Assembly (NCBI RefSeq): GCF_040643435.1 | Contig: NZ_JBEYUH010000007.1 | Location: forward strand, 186,001-250,000 | Reading direction: 5' to 3' | From: Rhodococcus sp040643435 | GTDB taxonomy: Bacteria > Actinomycetota > Actinomycetes > Mycobacteriales > Mycobacteriaceae | Length of the DNA: 64,000 nt | Shown: one piece after another, positions 56,299-64,000 of the stretch | Numbering within the stretch: position 1 is the first letter of the stretch | Layout: the number at the start of each line of letters is the position of its first letter | Program-made: the position numbers and the translations under genes | The notes under the pieces: generated by a model | The model's database searches: none | Seen by the model: only the letters and a program-made list of their open reading frames with translations | Told to the model about the DNA's origin: nothing

Positions 56299-56756
56299 TG
56301 CACGCGGGGTTTGACGTCGTCGGTCAGGGCGGCCGCCTCTTCGTGGAGCATGACGTCGAAGACCGTGATGTTGACTTCGGTGACCTCGAGGCCCGTCATC
56401 CGCTCGACCGCCGCGATGACGTTCTGCCGGATGGCCACGGCGAGTTCGTGCAGCGCGACGCCGTATTCGGCGACGATGCCGATGTCGATCGCGGCCTGTC
56501 GTTCGCCGACCTCGACGGCCACGCCCTGACCGTGGTTGATGCGCGCGCCGGGGATGCGGTCGCGCAGCGCGCCCACCATCCGGGCGGTTCCGGCGCCCAC
56601 CTCGATCACGCCGCTGATCTCGCGGGTCGCGAGTCCTGCGATCTTGGCCACCACCGCGTCCGCGATGATCGTCCGGCCCTGCGGGTCGGCGGGTCCGGAG
56701 AAGGTTCCGGCACCGAACTGAATGCGGCTGATACCTGCGCCGCTGTCGCTGGTCAT
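56295..56756 (-). CDS. Asp23/Gls24 family envelope stress protein
   Basis: 153 residues from the ATG at 56756, preceded by GGAG. The classic Asp23 pattern is present: GRTIIADAVVAKIAGLATREISGVIEVG, then HGQGVAVEVGERQAAIDIGIVAEYGVALHELAVAIRQNVIAAVERMTGLEVTEVNITVFDV. It is the first gene of the cluster. In Staphylococcus such proteins bind AmaP at the membrane and respond to envelope stress; the same partnership is likely here. Confidence 0.85.
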   Translation of the reverse strand: MTSDSGAGISRIQFGAGTFSGPADPQGRTIIADAVVAKIAGLATREISGVIEVGAGTARMVGALRDRIPGARINHGQGVAVEVGERQAAIDIGIVAEYGVALHELAVAIRQNVIAAVERMTGLEVTEVNITVFDVMLHEEAAALTDDVKPRVQ

Positions 56757-56981
56757 GAGGGCTCCAAGGTAGATGTACCGGTCGTGTTCCGTGCTCGATT
56801 CCATTGTCCTCACGGTGTGTCGAACTCTAGTGCGCGAAGCGGGTGTGTCGCGCGTCGTCGCGGTTTGGTAAGAACGTGGGACACACAGGTGGGACATATC
56901 ACTACCGGGCGACACGGGTATTCGTGTCACCCACGATTCGAAGGATGGCCGAGGGTGCCGAACGAGCGGGAGACCGAGATT

Positions 56982-58160
56982 GTGCCGGAGCGCGTCGTTG
57001 TCGTGGGCGCGGGCCTGGCGGCGGTGCGTACCGCCGAGGAATTGCGGCGCGCGGGGTACGAGGGCGAACTCGTCCTCGTCGGCGACGAGACGCACCTGCC
57101 GTACGACCGCCCTCCGTTGTCGAAGGATGTTCTGCGCGGCGACCGCGACGACACGACCCTTCGTCCCCGTGAGTTCTTCGACGAGAGCCGGATCGAACTG
57201 CGGCTCGGCGCCGCCGCACGGTCGGTCGACACCGCGGCGCGCACGCTGACCCTCACCGACGGCACCGAACTCGGGTACGACGAACTCGTCGTCGCCACCG
57301 GTCTGCGTCCCCGGCGCATCCCCGGTCTGCCCGAGCTCGCCGGAGTACACGTCCTGCGGTCGCTCGAGGACAGCCGGGCTCTGCGCGAGGCGATCGTTCC
57401 GGGTGCGCGCGCGCTGGTCGTCGGGGCCGGTTTCATCGGGTGCGAGGTCGCGGCGAGCCTGCGGGCGCGCGAAGTGGAGGTCGTGCTGGTCGAACCGCAG
57501 CCGACACCGCTCGCATCGGTGCTCGGTGCTCAGGTCGGAGACTTCGTCACCCGACTGCACGTCGCCGAAGGTGTCGACGTGCGTGCGGGGACCGGCCTGT
57601 CGGAGATCCGCGGCGACGGGCGGGTCACCTCCGCGGTCCTCTCGGACGGCAGCGAGATCGACGTCGATCTCGTCGTGCTCGGCATCGGATCCGTTCCGGC
57701 CACCGAGTGGCTCGAGGGGTCGGGTGTGGAGGTCGACAACGGTGTCGTGTGCGACGGCACGGGCCGCACCTCCACTCCACACGTGTGGGCCGTCGGCGAT
57801 GTCGCGTCGTGGCAGGTACCTGCCGGTGGGCGCCGGCGCATCGAGCACTGGACGAACGCCGGTGAGCAGGCCTCCGTGCTCGCGAAGACACTCGTGGGAG
57901 CAGAGGCCGGCGCGGCCGCTCAGGTCCCCTACTTCTGGAGCGACCAGTACGACGTGAAGATCCAGGGTCTCGGTGCGATCACGGCCGGGGACACGGTGCA
58001 CGTCGTGCGCGACGACGGCCGGAAGTTCCTTGCGTACTACGAGCGCGACGGCAAGCTCGTGGGTGTCGTCGGAGGCGGCCTGCCCGCGATGGTCATGAAG
58101 TCGCGCGCGAAGATCGCCGCGGGTGCACCGATCGGTGAGCTGCTCGCCGCCACGGTCTAG
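56982..58160 (+). CDS. FAD-dependent pyridine nucleotide reductase (ferredoxin reductase type)
   Basis: 392 residues. Class of BphA4/CamA-like reductases: FAD motif VVVVGAGLAAVRTAEELRRAG, LPYDRPPLSKDVLRG, NAD motif ALVVGAGFIGCEVAASLR, and WAVGDVASW, HWTNAGEQASVLAKTLVG and YFWSDQYDVKIQGLG. It passes electrons from NAD(P)H to a ferredoxin, usually for a P450 or ring hydroxylase. I chose the GTG at 56982 (GGGAGA seven bases upstream); a GTG at 56955 is possible. No ferredoxin gene lies beside it. Confidence 0.87.
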   Translation: MPERVVVVGAGLAAVRTAEELRRAGYEGELVLVGDETHLPYDRPPLSKDVLRGDRDDTTLRPREFFDESRIELRLGAAARSVDTAARTLTLTDGTELGYDELVVATGLRPRRIPGLPELAGVHVLRSLEDSRALREAIVPGARALVVGAGFIGCEVAASLRAREVEVVLVEPQPTPLASVLGAQVGDFVTRLHVAEGVDVRAGTGLSEIRGDGRVTSAVLSDGSEIDVDLVVLGIGSVPATEWLEGSGVEVDNGVVCDGTGRTSTPHVWAVGDVASWQVPAGGRRRIEHWTNAGEQASVLAKTLVGAEAGAAAQVPYFWSDQYDVKIQGLGAITAGDTVHVVRDDGRKFLAYYERDGKLVGVVGGGLPAMVMKSRAKIAAGAPIGELLAATV

Positions 58161-58229
58161 CTGTCGAAGCCGGGCGGGCGGCGCCGACCGCCGTCCTCCC
58201 GGCAGCGCGCCACCCGCTAGATTCGTGGG

Positions 58230-59033
58230 GTGATCGTTGCGCTCATCGACTCGGGTCTCGGGCTGTTGCCGACGTCCGCGTGGCTGCGACGGTTGCGTCC
58301 CGATCTCGATCTGATGCTGTCGATGGATCCCGAGGGTGCGCCGTGGGGGCCGAAGCCCTCGGAGTGGGTGATCGAGCGGGTCGTCACCACCGCTCGGCGC
58401 GCTGTGGACCGCGGCGCCGATGTGGTCGTACTTCCGTGCAATACCGCATCGGTGACCGCACTCGAGCACGTCCGGGCCGATCTCGGGCCATCGGTTCCGG
58501 TGGTGGGTACGGTTCCCGCCGTCAAGCCCGCGGCCGCGGCATGCGACTCTGTGGCGATCTGGGCGACCGCCGCGACCACCGCCAGCCGGTATCAGGCGAA
58601 TCTCATCGAGCAGTTCGCGAACGGCGCCGAGGTCGTGGGGGTCGCCTGCCACGGACTCGCCGACGCGATCGACGCGGGCGACCGGGCGGCTGTCGCCGCC
58701 GCAGTCGCAGCAGCCGCCGAGCGCACCCCGCCCGACGTGCAAGGGGTCGTCCTCGGGTGCACCCACTATCCGCTGGTTGCCGAGACCATCACGGCCCACC
58801 TTCCGGCGGGGGTGCGTTTGTTCGACAGCGCCGAGGCCGTGGCCCGCCAGACCTTGCGCCGGATCGACGCGCTGGGACGGCCCGTGACGGGGGCGGGTCG
58901 CCTCGAGGTGTTCCGCAGTGGTGTGCCCGGTGAGTTACCGGCCGCGGCCACGGTCTTCGCCGCCGGCCGGGAGTTGGTCGTAGCCCCCGATCGTGCGCAG
59001 GGAGAGGACGTCGAGGACGCACCCTCCCGCTGA
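58230..59033 (+). CDS. Aspartate/glutamate racemase family protein (MurI-like)
   Basis: 267 residues. Two catalytic cysteines are visible: C70 in LPCNTASV and C177 in GCTHYPLV, plus the N-terminal DSGLG. So a glutamate/aspartate racemase reaction is plausible. The usual PYG motif is replaced by PWGPKP, and the protein is divergent from the main MurI, so it may be a second enzyme or act on another acid. The GTG follows TAGATT (58218-58223) by six bases, suggesting a leaderless transcript. Confidence 0.78.
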   Translation: MIVALIDSGLGLLPTSAWLRRLRPDLDLMLSMDPEGAPWGPKPSEWVIERVVTTARRAVDRGADVVVLPCNTASVTALEHVRADLGPSVPVVGTVPAVKPAAAACDSVAIWATAATTASRYQANLIEQFANGAEVVGVACHGLADAIDAGDRAAVAAAVAAAAERTPPDVQGVVLGCTHYPLVAETITAHLPAGVRLFDSAEAVARQTLRRIDALGRPVTGAGRLEVFRSGVPGELPAAATVFAAGRELVVAPDRAQGEDVEDAPSR

Positions 59034-59052
59034 GCCGTCGAGCCCGCGGGAA

Positions 59053-59071
59053 TACTTCGCCGAGCGAAGTA
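59053..59071. promoter_or_regulatory. Perfect palindrome before the MFS gene
   Basis: TACTTCGCCGAGCGAAGTA: 8-bp perfect arms around CGA. It lies about 53 bases before the MFS start and after the racemase stop. A likely repressor operator (MarR or TetR type). Confidence 0.6.
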
Positions 59072-59124
59072 CGTTGGGTGAAGGAGCATTCACCTCATCT
59101 GCTCCCGACGCTTCCGGAGGTCTC

Positions 59125-60375
59125 ATGGCTGCTCCCTCACCACCGCGCGGTCGACTCCGCTCGTTCGGTTTCGTCGTCGCCGGCCTGGGAGCGTTCACCC
59201 TCACCGCGTCGTCGTCGGCACCGTCACCGCTGTATCCCGTCTATCAGCAGATGTGGGGCTTCTCTGCAGCGACGCTCACGGTGGTGTTCGCGGTCTACGT
59301 GCTCGCGCTGCTCGCGGCTCTCGTGACGGTGGGTTCACTGTCCGACCACGTCGGGCGCAGGCCGGTCATCGTGACGGCGCTGCTCGTGCTCGCCGCGAGC
59401 ATGTTCGTCTTCGTGGCGTCTCCCGGTGTTGAATGGCTGATGGTCGCGCGGATCCTGCAGGGCCTCGCGGTCGGTGCGGCGACGAGTGCCGTTGCCGCCG
59501 CCGTGATCGAGATGCAGCCGACCGCGCACTCCGGGTCCCTCGTCAACACTGCGGCACCGTCGCTCGGACTCGCGCTCGGCGCTGCGGGAGCGGGTGTGCT
59601 CGTGCAGTTCGCGCCGTTTCCGACGGTCCTGAGCTATGCCGTCGTGGCAGCCCTCGCCCTCACCTTGGCGGTGGCGCTGGTCTTCGTTCCGGAGACCTCC
59701 CCCTCGGTGGGCTTCCCGTCACGCCGTGACGCACTGAGGAGCCTGATACCGAGCGCGTCGGTGCCGCGGGAGGTCCGGGGCCGGTATCTGCTCATCCTTC
59801 CCAGCCTGATGTCGGCGTGGGGGCTCGGTGGTCTGTACATGTCTCTGGGACCGTCGATCGTCGACACGGTCTTCGGTGTCGACAACAGGCTCGCGGCAGG
59901 GCTGGTAATCGCCACCCTGTTCACTTCGGGCACCCTCGCCGCGACCACGATGGCCCGTCGCGACCCGCATCGCGTCGTGGTTGCCGGAGCCGTGCTGCTC
60001 GCCACAGGGCTGGCTGTGGTGATCACCGCGCTGCTCACGGGCTGGGTCGCGGTGTACTACGTGGGCACCGCAGTCGCCGGATTCGGATGGGGATCGACCT
60101 TCGTCGGGGCGATGAGCGTGGTCGGTTCCCTGGGGCGGGCCGATGAACGCGGCCGGATCTTCGCGGCCACCTTCGTGATCTGCTATTTCGCGTTCTCGGT
60201 GCCCGCGATGGCCGCGGGAGTGGCGGCCGGCTCGTTCGGGCTGACATCCACGGCCGTGGGCTACGGCGTGGTGGTGGCCGTGCTGGCACTCGTGGCCGGG
60301 GCCGGTGTGCTGATGCGCACACCGAAGCCCGACTCGGTCCGAGCGCAGACGGTGCCCGCGCCGATTCGCTCGTAG
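59125..60375 (+). CDS. MFS transporter
   Basis: 416 residues from the ATG at 59125, with CCGGAGGTCTC upstream. Twelve membrane helices are expected; the loop after helix 2 carries GSLSDHVGRRPVIV, the MFS signature, and the second half includes GFGWGSTFVGAMSVVG. It resembles drug or sugar efflux carriers of the DHA type. The frame is open further upstream into the racemase, but similarity starts here. A perfect palindrome lies upstream; its regulator is not in the neighbourhood. Confidence 0.85.
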   Translation: MAAPSPPRGRLRSFGFVVAGLGAFTLTASSSAPSPLYPVYQQMWGFSAATLTVVFAVYVLALLAALVTVGSLSDHVGRRPVIVTALLVLAASMFVFVASPGVEWLMVARILQGLAVGAATSAVAAAVIEMQPTAHSGSLVNTAAPSLGLALGAAGAGVLVQFAPFPTVLSYAVVAALALTLAVALVFVPETSPSVGFPSRRDALRSLIPSASVPREVRGRYLLILPSLMSAWGLGGLYMSLGPSIVDTVFGVDNRLAAGLVIATLFTSGTLAATTMARRDPHRVVVAGAVLLATGLAVVITALLTGWVAVYYVGTAVAGFGWGSTFVGAMSVVGSLGRADERGRIFAATFVICYFAFSVPAMAAGVAAGSFGLTSTAVGYGVVVAVLALVAGAGVLMRTPKPDSVRAQTVPAPIRS

Positions 60376-60426
60376 GCACGGGCACCGTCTGCGCGGCCGG
60401 GATGCCGCGCGGGGGAATTCGGAGGG

Positions 60427-61482
60427 TCAGAACTCGATCTTGAGGTGATCGGTCACCGGGCGTGCCTGGCAGCCCAGGATGTAGCCGGCTTCGATGTCCT
60501 CGGGATCGAGCACGTCGCAGTGCTCCATCTCGACCTTGCCCTCGAGCACGGTGCACGCACACGACCCGCATTCGCCCTCCTGGCACGAATACGGCACGTC
60601 GAGGCCCTTGGCCAGCATGATGTCGACGAGGGTCTGCTTGCGCGGCCAGGACAGTTCGTGGACCACCCCGTCGAGTTCGACCTCGACGGTCGCGGCATCG
60701 GCGGCATCCTCGTCGCTGATCTCGACCGGGGCCTGGTCGGCGAAGGGGTCGCCCGACAGCGAGTTGAAGACCTCCGCGTGGACTCGCGCACGAGGCATCC
60801 CCACCGAGTGAAGTGCCTGGTGGACGGTGTCCATGAACGGTCCGGGGCCGCACATGAACGCTTCGTACGACTCGTAGGGCGCTGCGAGCGTGGCGAGCTG
60901 ATCGGCGGTGGGAAGCCCCTGAACGGATTCGAGCCAGTGGACGACGGTCAGCCGGGTCGGATACTTCTCCGCGAGGGAACGCAGCTCCTCCGCGAAGATG
61001 ACCGAGTTCTCGTCGCGGTTGGCGTAGATCAGTACCACCTTGCCGCTGCCCTGGGTGAGTGCGGACTTGAGGATCGAGATCACCGGGGTGATGCCGCTGC
61101 CTCCACCGAAGAGCAGGAAGTCGTGATCGAGCGACTTCGGGGTGAACACCCCGGCGGGAGGGAGGACCTCGATGGTCTGCCCGGCCGCCACGTTGTCGCA
61201 CAGCCAGTTCGAGCCGTAGCCGTCGGACGTGCGCTTGACGGTCACCTTGGGGGCATCGTCGGTGTACGGCGAGCTGGCGAGCGAATAGCAGCGTGCCACC
61301 GAGCCCGTCCGGTCGCTCGGGATGCGGAGGGTGAGGAACTGACCGGGCCGGTAGGCGAACTTCTCGCGCAGTTCGTCCGGGACGGCGAACACGATCGACC
61401 GCGCGTCGGCCGTCTCCTCGACGACGGCGGACACGGTGAGGATCACCGACCGTGAGCCGTGGGGCACCTCGACAGTCGTCAT
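60427..61482 (-). CDS. kshB: 3-ketosteroid 9-alpha-hydroxylase reductase KshB
   Basis: 351 residues. Reductase partner of the Rieske oxygenase KshA, which opens the steroid ring. Layout: FAD domain with RCYSLASSPYTDD, NADH domain with LLFGGGSGITPVISILKSAL and FMCGPGPFMD, and a C-terminal plant-type [2Fe-2S] domain with C-x4-C-x2-C (YSCQEGECGSCAC) and a last cysteine in ILGCQARP. The match to KshB is strong. A KstR-type operator lies about 50 bases upstream (61532-61545), as known for cholesterol genes. No kshA is adjacent. Confidence 0.88.
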   Translation of the reverse strand: MTTVEVPHGSRSVILTVSAVVEETADARSIVFAVPDELREKFAYRPGQFLTLRIPSDRTGSVARCYSLASSPYTDDAPKVTVKRTSDGYGSNWLCDNVAAGQTIEVLPPAGVFTPKSLDHDFLLFGGGSGITPVISILKSALTQGSGKVVLIYANRDENSVIFAEELRSLAEKYPTRLTVVHWLESVQGLPTADQLATLAAPYESYEAFMCGPGPFMDTVHQALHSVGMPRARVHAEVFNSLSGDPFADQAPVEISDEDAADAATVEVELDGVVHELSWPRKQTLVDIMLAKGLDVPYSCQEGECGSCACTVLEGKVEMEHCDVLDPEDIEAGYILGCQARPVTDHLKIEF

Positions 61483-61531
61483 GGGTAGTTCTCGTCCTCT
61501 CCTGCAAAGATGGCCGCGCCCGACCCGAATC

Positions 61532-61545
61532 TAGAACGTGTTCTA
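61532..61545. promoter_or_regulatory. KstR-type operator between kshB and methanol dehydrogenase
   Basis: TAGAACGTGTTCTA is a perfect 14-bp palindrome with the core AAC-N2-GTT of KstR boxes (consensus TNNAACNNGTTNNA). It is 50 bases from the kshB start and 234 bases from the dehydrogenase start, so kshB is the likely target. Confidence 0.8.
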
Positions 61546-61779
61546 ATTCAGATTACCAGCGCACATGGAATGAGGAAACGGTACCGGGACCGCTCGGGCG
61601 GGCTGCGGCCCCACCCGGTCAGCGGGAAGCGGCCTACCCGAACGGACGGTGCCCGTGCGGCGACCGGACGGTTTCCGCCGAATCCTCTTTCGGCCGCTGC
61701 ACCCCTCGTCGAGGGTGAATCGCGGATGAGGTCCACATCACACCCACCCGCCGGTACACCCCTCGACGAGGAGATCACG

Positions 61780-63051
61780 ATGGCAATCGAGCTCAACCAG
61801 ATCTGGGACTTCCCGATCAAGGAATTCCACCCCTTCCCACGCGCACTCCTGGGTGTCGGCGCCCACGACATCATCGGAGTCGAAGCGAAGAACCTCGGGT
61901 TCGAGCGTGCGCTGCTGATGACCACGGGCCTGCGCGGATCCGGGATCATCGAGGAACTGATCGGCAAGATCGAGTACCAGGGCGTCGAGGTCGTCCTCTA
62001 CGACAAGGTCGAGTCCAATCCCAAGGACTACAACGTCATGGAAGCAGCCGCGCTCTACCAGAAGGAGAAGTGCGACTCGATCATCTCCGTCGGCGGCGGC
62101 TCGAGCCACGACGCGGCCAAGGGCGCGCGGGTCGTGATCGCCCACGACGGCCGCAACATCAACGAGTTCGAGGGCTTCGCGAAGTCCACGAACAAGGAGA
62201 ACCCTCCGCACATCGCGGTTTCCACGACGGCCGGCACCGGTTCCGAGACCTCGTGGGCCTACGTCATCACCGACACCTCCGACATGGATCATCCGCACAA
62301 GTGGGTGGGCTTCGACGAGGCGACGATCGTCACCCTCGCGATCGACGATCCGCTGCTCTACTACAGCTGCCCCCAACATTTCACGGCCTACTGCGGCTTC
62401 GACGTCCTCGCTCACGGCTCCGAGCCGTACGTCTCGCGGCTGGACTTCGCACCCTCGCTCGGCAACGCGCTCTACTCGATCGAACTCGTCGCGAAGCACC
62501 TGCGCGAAGCGGTCTTCGAACCGCGCAATCTCGCGGCTCGCGAAGGCATGATGAACGCCCAGTACATCGCGGCGCAGGCGTTCAACTCCGGCGGTCTCGG
62601 CATCGTGCACTCGATCTCCCATGCCGTCTCGGCCTTCTTCGACAGTCACCACGGGCTCAACAACGCGATCGCACTGCCACGCGTATGGGAGTACAACCTC
62701 CCCTCGCGTTACGAGCACTACGCCCGCATCGCGACCGCCATGGGTGTGGACACCCGCAACATGACCACCGTGCAAGCCGCCGACGCGGCGGTCGAAGCGG
62801 CGATCCGCCTCGCGAACGACGTCGGTATCCCCGACAACTTCGGACAGGTGCGGGTGGATTCGTACGAGAAGAACCGAATGAACACAGGCAAGTACGCCGG
62901 TCGTGGCGACGTCATCACCGGCGACGAGAAGACCGTGCGGGCCGTCTCCGAGCACATCCAGGACGACTGGTGCACCCCGGGCAACCCCCGTGAGGTCACG
63001 GTCGACTCGATGATCCCGGTGGTCGACCACTGCATGAACCGGTCCTACTGA
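61780..63051 (+). CDS. mdo: NDMA-dependent methanol/alcohol dehydrogenase
   Basis: 423 residues. Iron-containing alcohol dehydrogenase family, subtype that uses tightly bound NAD(H) and the artificial acceptor N,N-dimethyl-4-nitrosoaniline; mycofactocin is the proposed natural acceptor. Family markers: IISVGGGSSHDAAKGARVV, STTAGTGSETSWAYVITD, DVLAHGSEPYVS, IVHSISHAVSAFFDSHHGLNN. The length is that of the known enzymes, counting from the ATG at 61780. A MoxR-type ATPase follows 95 bases downstream. The 297-base gap upstream holds the KstR box and nothing else that I can identify. Confidence 0.92.
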   Translation: MAIELNQIWDFPIKEFHPFPRALLGVGAHDIIGVEAKNLGFERALLMTTGLRGSGIIEELIGKIEYQGVEVVLYDKVESNPKDYNVMEAAALYQKEKCDSIISVGGGSSHDAAKGARVVIAHDGRNINEFEGFAKSTNKENPPHIAVSTTAGTGSETSWAYVITDTSDMDHPHKWVGFDEATIVTLAIDDPLLYYSCPQHFTAYCGFDVLAHGSEPYVSRLDFAPSLGNALYSIELVAKHLREAVFEPRNLAAREGMMNAQYIAAQAFNSGGLGIVHSISHAVSAFFDSHHGLNNAIALPRVWEYNLPSRYEHYARIATAMGVDTRNMTTVQAADAAVEAAIRLANDVGIPDNFGQVRVDSYEKNRMNTGKYAGRGDVITGDEKTVRAVSEHIQDDWCTPGNPREVTVDSMIPVVDHCMNRSY

Positions 63052-63060
63052 GAACCGGGT

Positions 63061-63090
63061 GCTCCCGGGGCGGACCGACGCCCCGGGAGC
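63061..63090 (+). terminator. Hairpin after the methanol dehydrogenase gene
   Basis: GCTCCCGGGGCG (63061-63072) pairs with CGCCCCGGGAGC (63079-63090) around GACCGA. No T-run; the next gene starts 56 bases later, so it may only partly terminate. Confidence 0.65.
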
Positions 63091-63146
63091 GCAACCCGTT
63101 GCGCTGTGACCACGCCAGAGGACCGTGCGAGAGAAGGAGACCCCGG

Positions 63147-64000
63147 ATGACCCCGTTCGAGTCGGGAGCCGCGCTGAGGAACGCGCTGCGCAGGCACGAC
63201 TACATCGCCGACGACGAGTTCGCGACCGTCGTGCATCTCGCCACCGCACTCGAGCGGCCGCTGCTGCTCGAAGGTCCCGCCGGGGTCGGCAAGACCGAAC
63301 TCGCCAAGGCACTCGCCGCCGCCGGGAGCCGGAAACTGGTGCGGCTGCAGTGCTACGAAGGTCTCGACGACAGTCGCGCGCTTTACGAGTGGGATTATGC
63401 GAAGCAGTTGCTGCACGTGCAGATGCTGCGCGACCGAATCGGTGAACTGCTCGCCGGCCACACCGATCTCGCGGCAGCGTCGAAGTTCCTCGCGCAACAG
63501 GATTTCGGTCTCTACTCGGAAACCTTCCTCTCCGTCCGTCCGCTGCTCGAAGCCGTGCTCTCCCCGGAACCGGTGCTCCTGCTCGTGGACGAAGTGGACC
63601 GCACCGAGGAATCCATGGAAGCTCTGCTGCTCGAGGTGCTCGCCGAACGGCAGGTGACGATCCCCGAGGTCGGTACGTTCACGGCCCGGTCGACACCCTG
63701 GGTCATCCTGACCTCCAACGACACCCGCGAATTGTCGCCGGCGCTCAAGCGGCGGTGCCTGCACTATCACGTCGGTTACCCGACACCGGAACGCGAACGC
63801 GAGATCGTCACGGCACGGGTACCGGATGTTCGCCCCGGAACGGCACGGGAGGTCGTCGAACTCTCCCGGACCCTGCGGGAGCTGCCTCTGCGCAAGAGCC
63901 CGTCGATTTCGGAGGTCATCGACGCGGCACGCGCGGCGACGGTGATGGGACACGACGACGCGGACCACAGTTCGCTGGACGCCATGCGCGATGTACTGCT
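63147..64000 (+). CDS. MoxR-family AAA ATPase (cut by window end)
   Basis: At least 284 residues; the 3' end lies outside the window. AAA ATPase of the MoxR type: Walker A GPAGVGKT at residues 43-50, Walker B VLLLVDEVD, sensor 1 VILTSNDTRELSPALKRRC. MoxR ATPases work with VWA-domain proteins as chaperones that load metals or assemble large enzymes. The link to the methanol dehydrogenase suggests it activates that enzyme. The ATG follows GGAGACCCCGG. Confidence 0.88.
   Translation, partial: MTPFESGAALRNALRRHDYIADDEFATVVHLATALERPLLLEGPAGVGKTELAKALAAAGSRKLVRLQCYEGLDDSRALYEWDYAKQLLHVQMLRDRIGELLAGHTDLAAASKFLAQQDFGLYSETFLSVRPLLEAVLSPEPVLLLVDEVDRTEESMEALLLEVLAERQVTIPEVGTFTARSTPWVILTSNDTRELSPALKRRCLHYHVGYPTPEREREIVTARVPDVRPGTAREVVELSRTLRELPLRKSPSISEVIDAARAATVMGHDDADHSSLDAMRDVL

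Noticed and set aside
56295..58799. 834-residue minus-strand open frame
   Set aside because: Only its last 153 codons are a gene (Asp23, with its own ATG and Shine-Dalgarno); the rest is antisense to the FAD reductase.

Overview
This window is a high-GC actinobacterial chromosome segment. The gene content points to a mycolic-acid-producing member of the Mycobacteriales, most likely Rhodococcus. Supporting features are menaquinone genes with MenJ, mycolate dehydratases HadA and HadB, a complete mce lipid-import operon with its ATPase MceG, the ketosteroid hydroxylase reductase KshB behind a KstR-type box, and an NDMA-dependent methanol/alcohol dehydrogenase. No insertion sequence, prophage, CRISPR array or rRNA gene was seen. 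Everything reads as core chromosome with modest accessory content from about 34.4 kb onward.

Layout. 0-8.1 kb: DUF6918 protein, flavin reductase, then a menaquinone block (menD, DUF3592 protein, menG, menJ, polyprenyl synthase), htpX and a YajQ-family gene. 8.2-10.8 kb: tRNA-Tyr, tRNA-Thr, tRNA-Met, rpmG, hadA-hadB, tRNA-Trp and secE. 10.8-14.4 kb: nusG, rplK-rplA and rplJ-rplL. 14.6-26.3 kb: an apparent operon mceG-yrbEA-yrbEB-mceA-F plus two Mce-associated membrane proteins, lying between rplL and rpoB. 26.7-34.3 kb: rpoB-rpoC. 34.4-46.4 kb: SixA-like phosphatase and thioesterase, ferredoxin/ferredoxin reductase FprB, a Rieske lipoprotein with two DUF202 membrane proteins, a YeiH exporter with a divergent LysR regulator, an EamA exporter, a DinB-like protein, two acyl-CoA dehydrogenases and two divergent TetR regulators. 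46.4-52.3 kb: two DUF3558 lipoproteins, then the str operon (rpsL, rpsG, fusA, tuf). 52.3-64 kb: TetR/MpaB-Lcp pair, a five-gene Asp23/AmaP envelope cluster, FAD-dependent reductase, Asp/Glu racemase, MFS transporter, kshB, methanol dehydrogenase and a MoxR ATPase cut by the window end.

How the parts work together. The menaquinone genes supply the respiratory quinone. The had genes build mycolates and the mce genes probably import lipids, so much of the window serves the envelope. The housekeeping blocks keep the order known from mycobacteria. The most interesting material is regulatory. A long hairpin buries the hadA ribosome binding site. A palindrome overlaps the likely mce promoter. Several perfect palindromes lie in front of transporter and regulator genes. 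The rpoB and rpsL leaders are structured. Many start codons sit 6-7 nt after a -10 hexamer, as expected for leaderless transcripts, including a 13-codon upstream ORF joined to the polyprenyl synthase gene.
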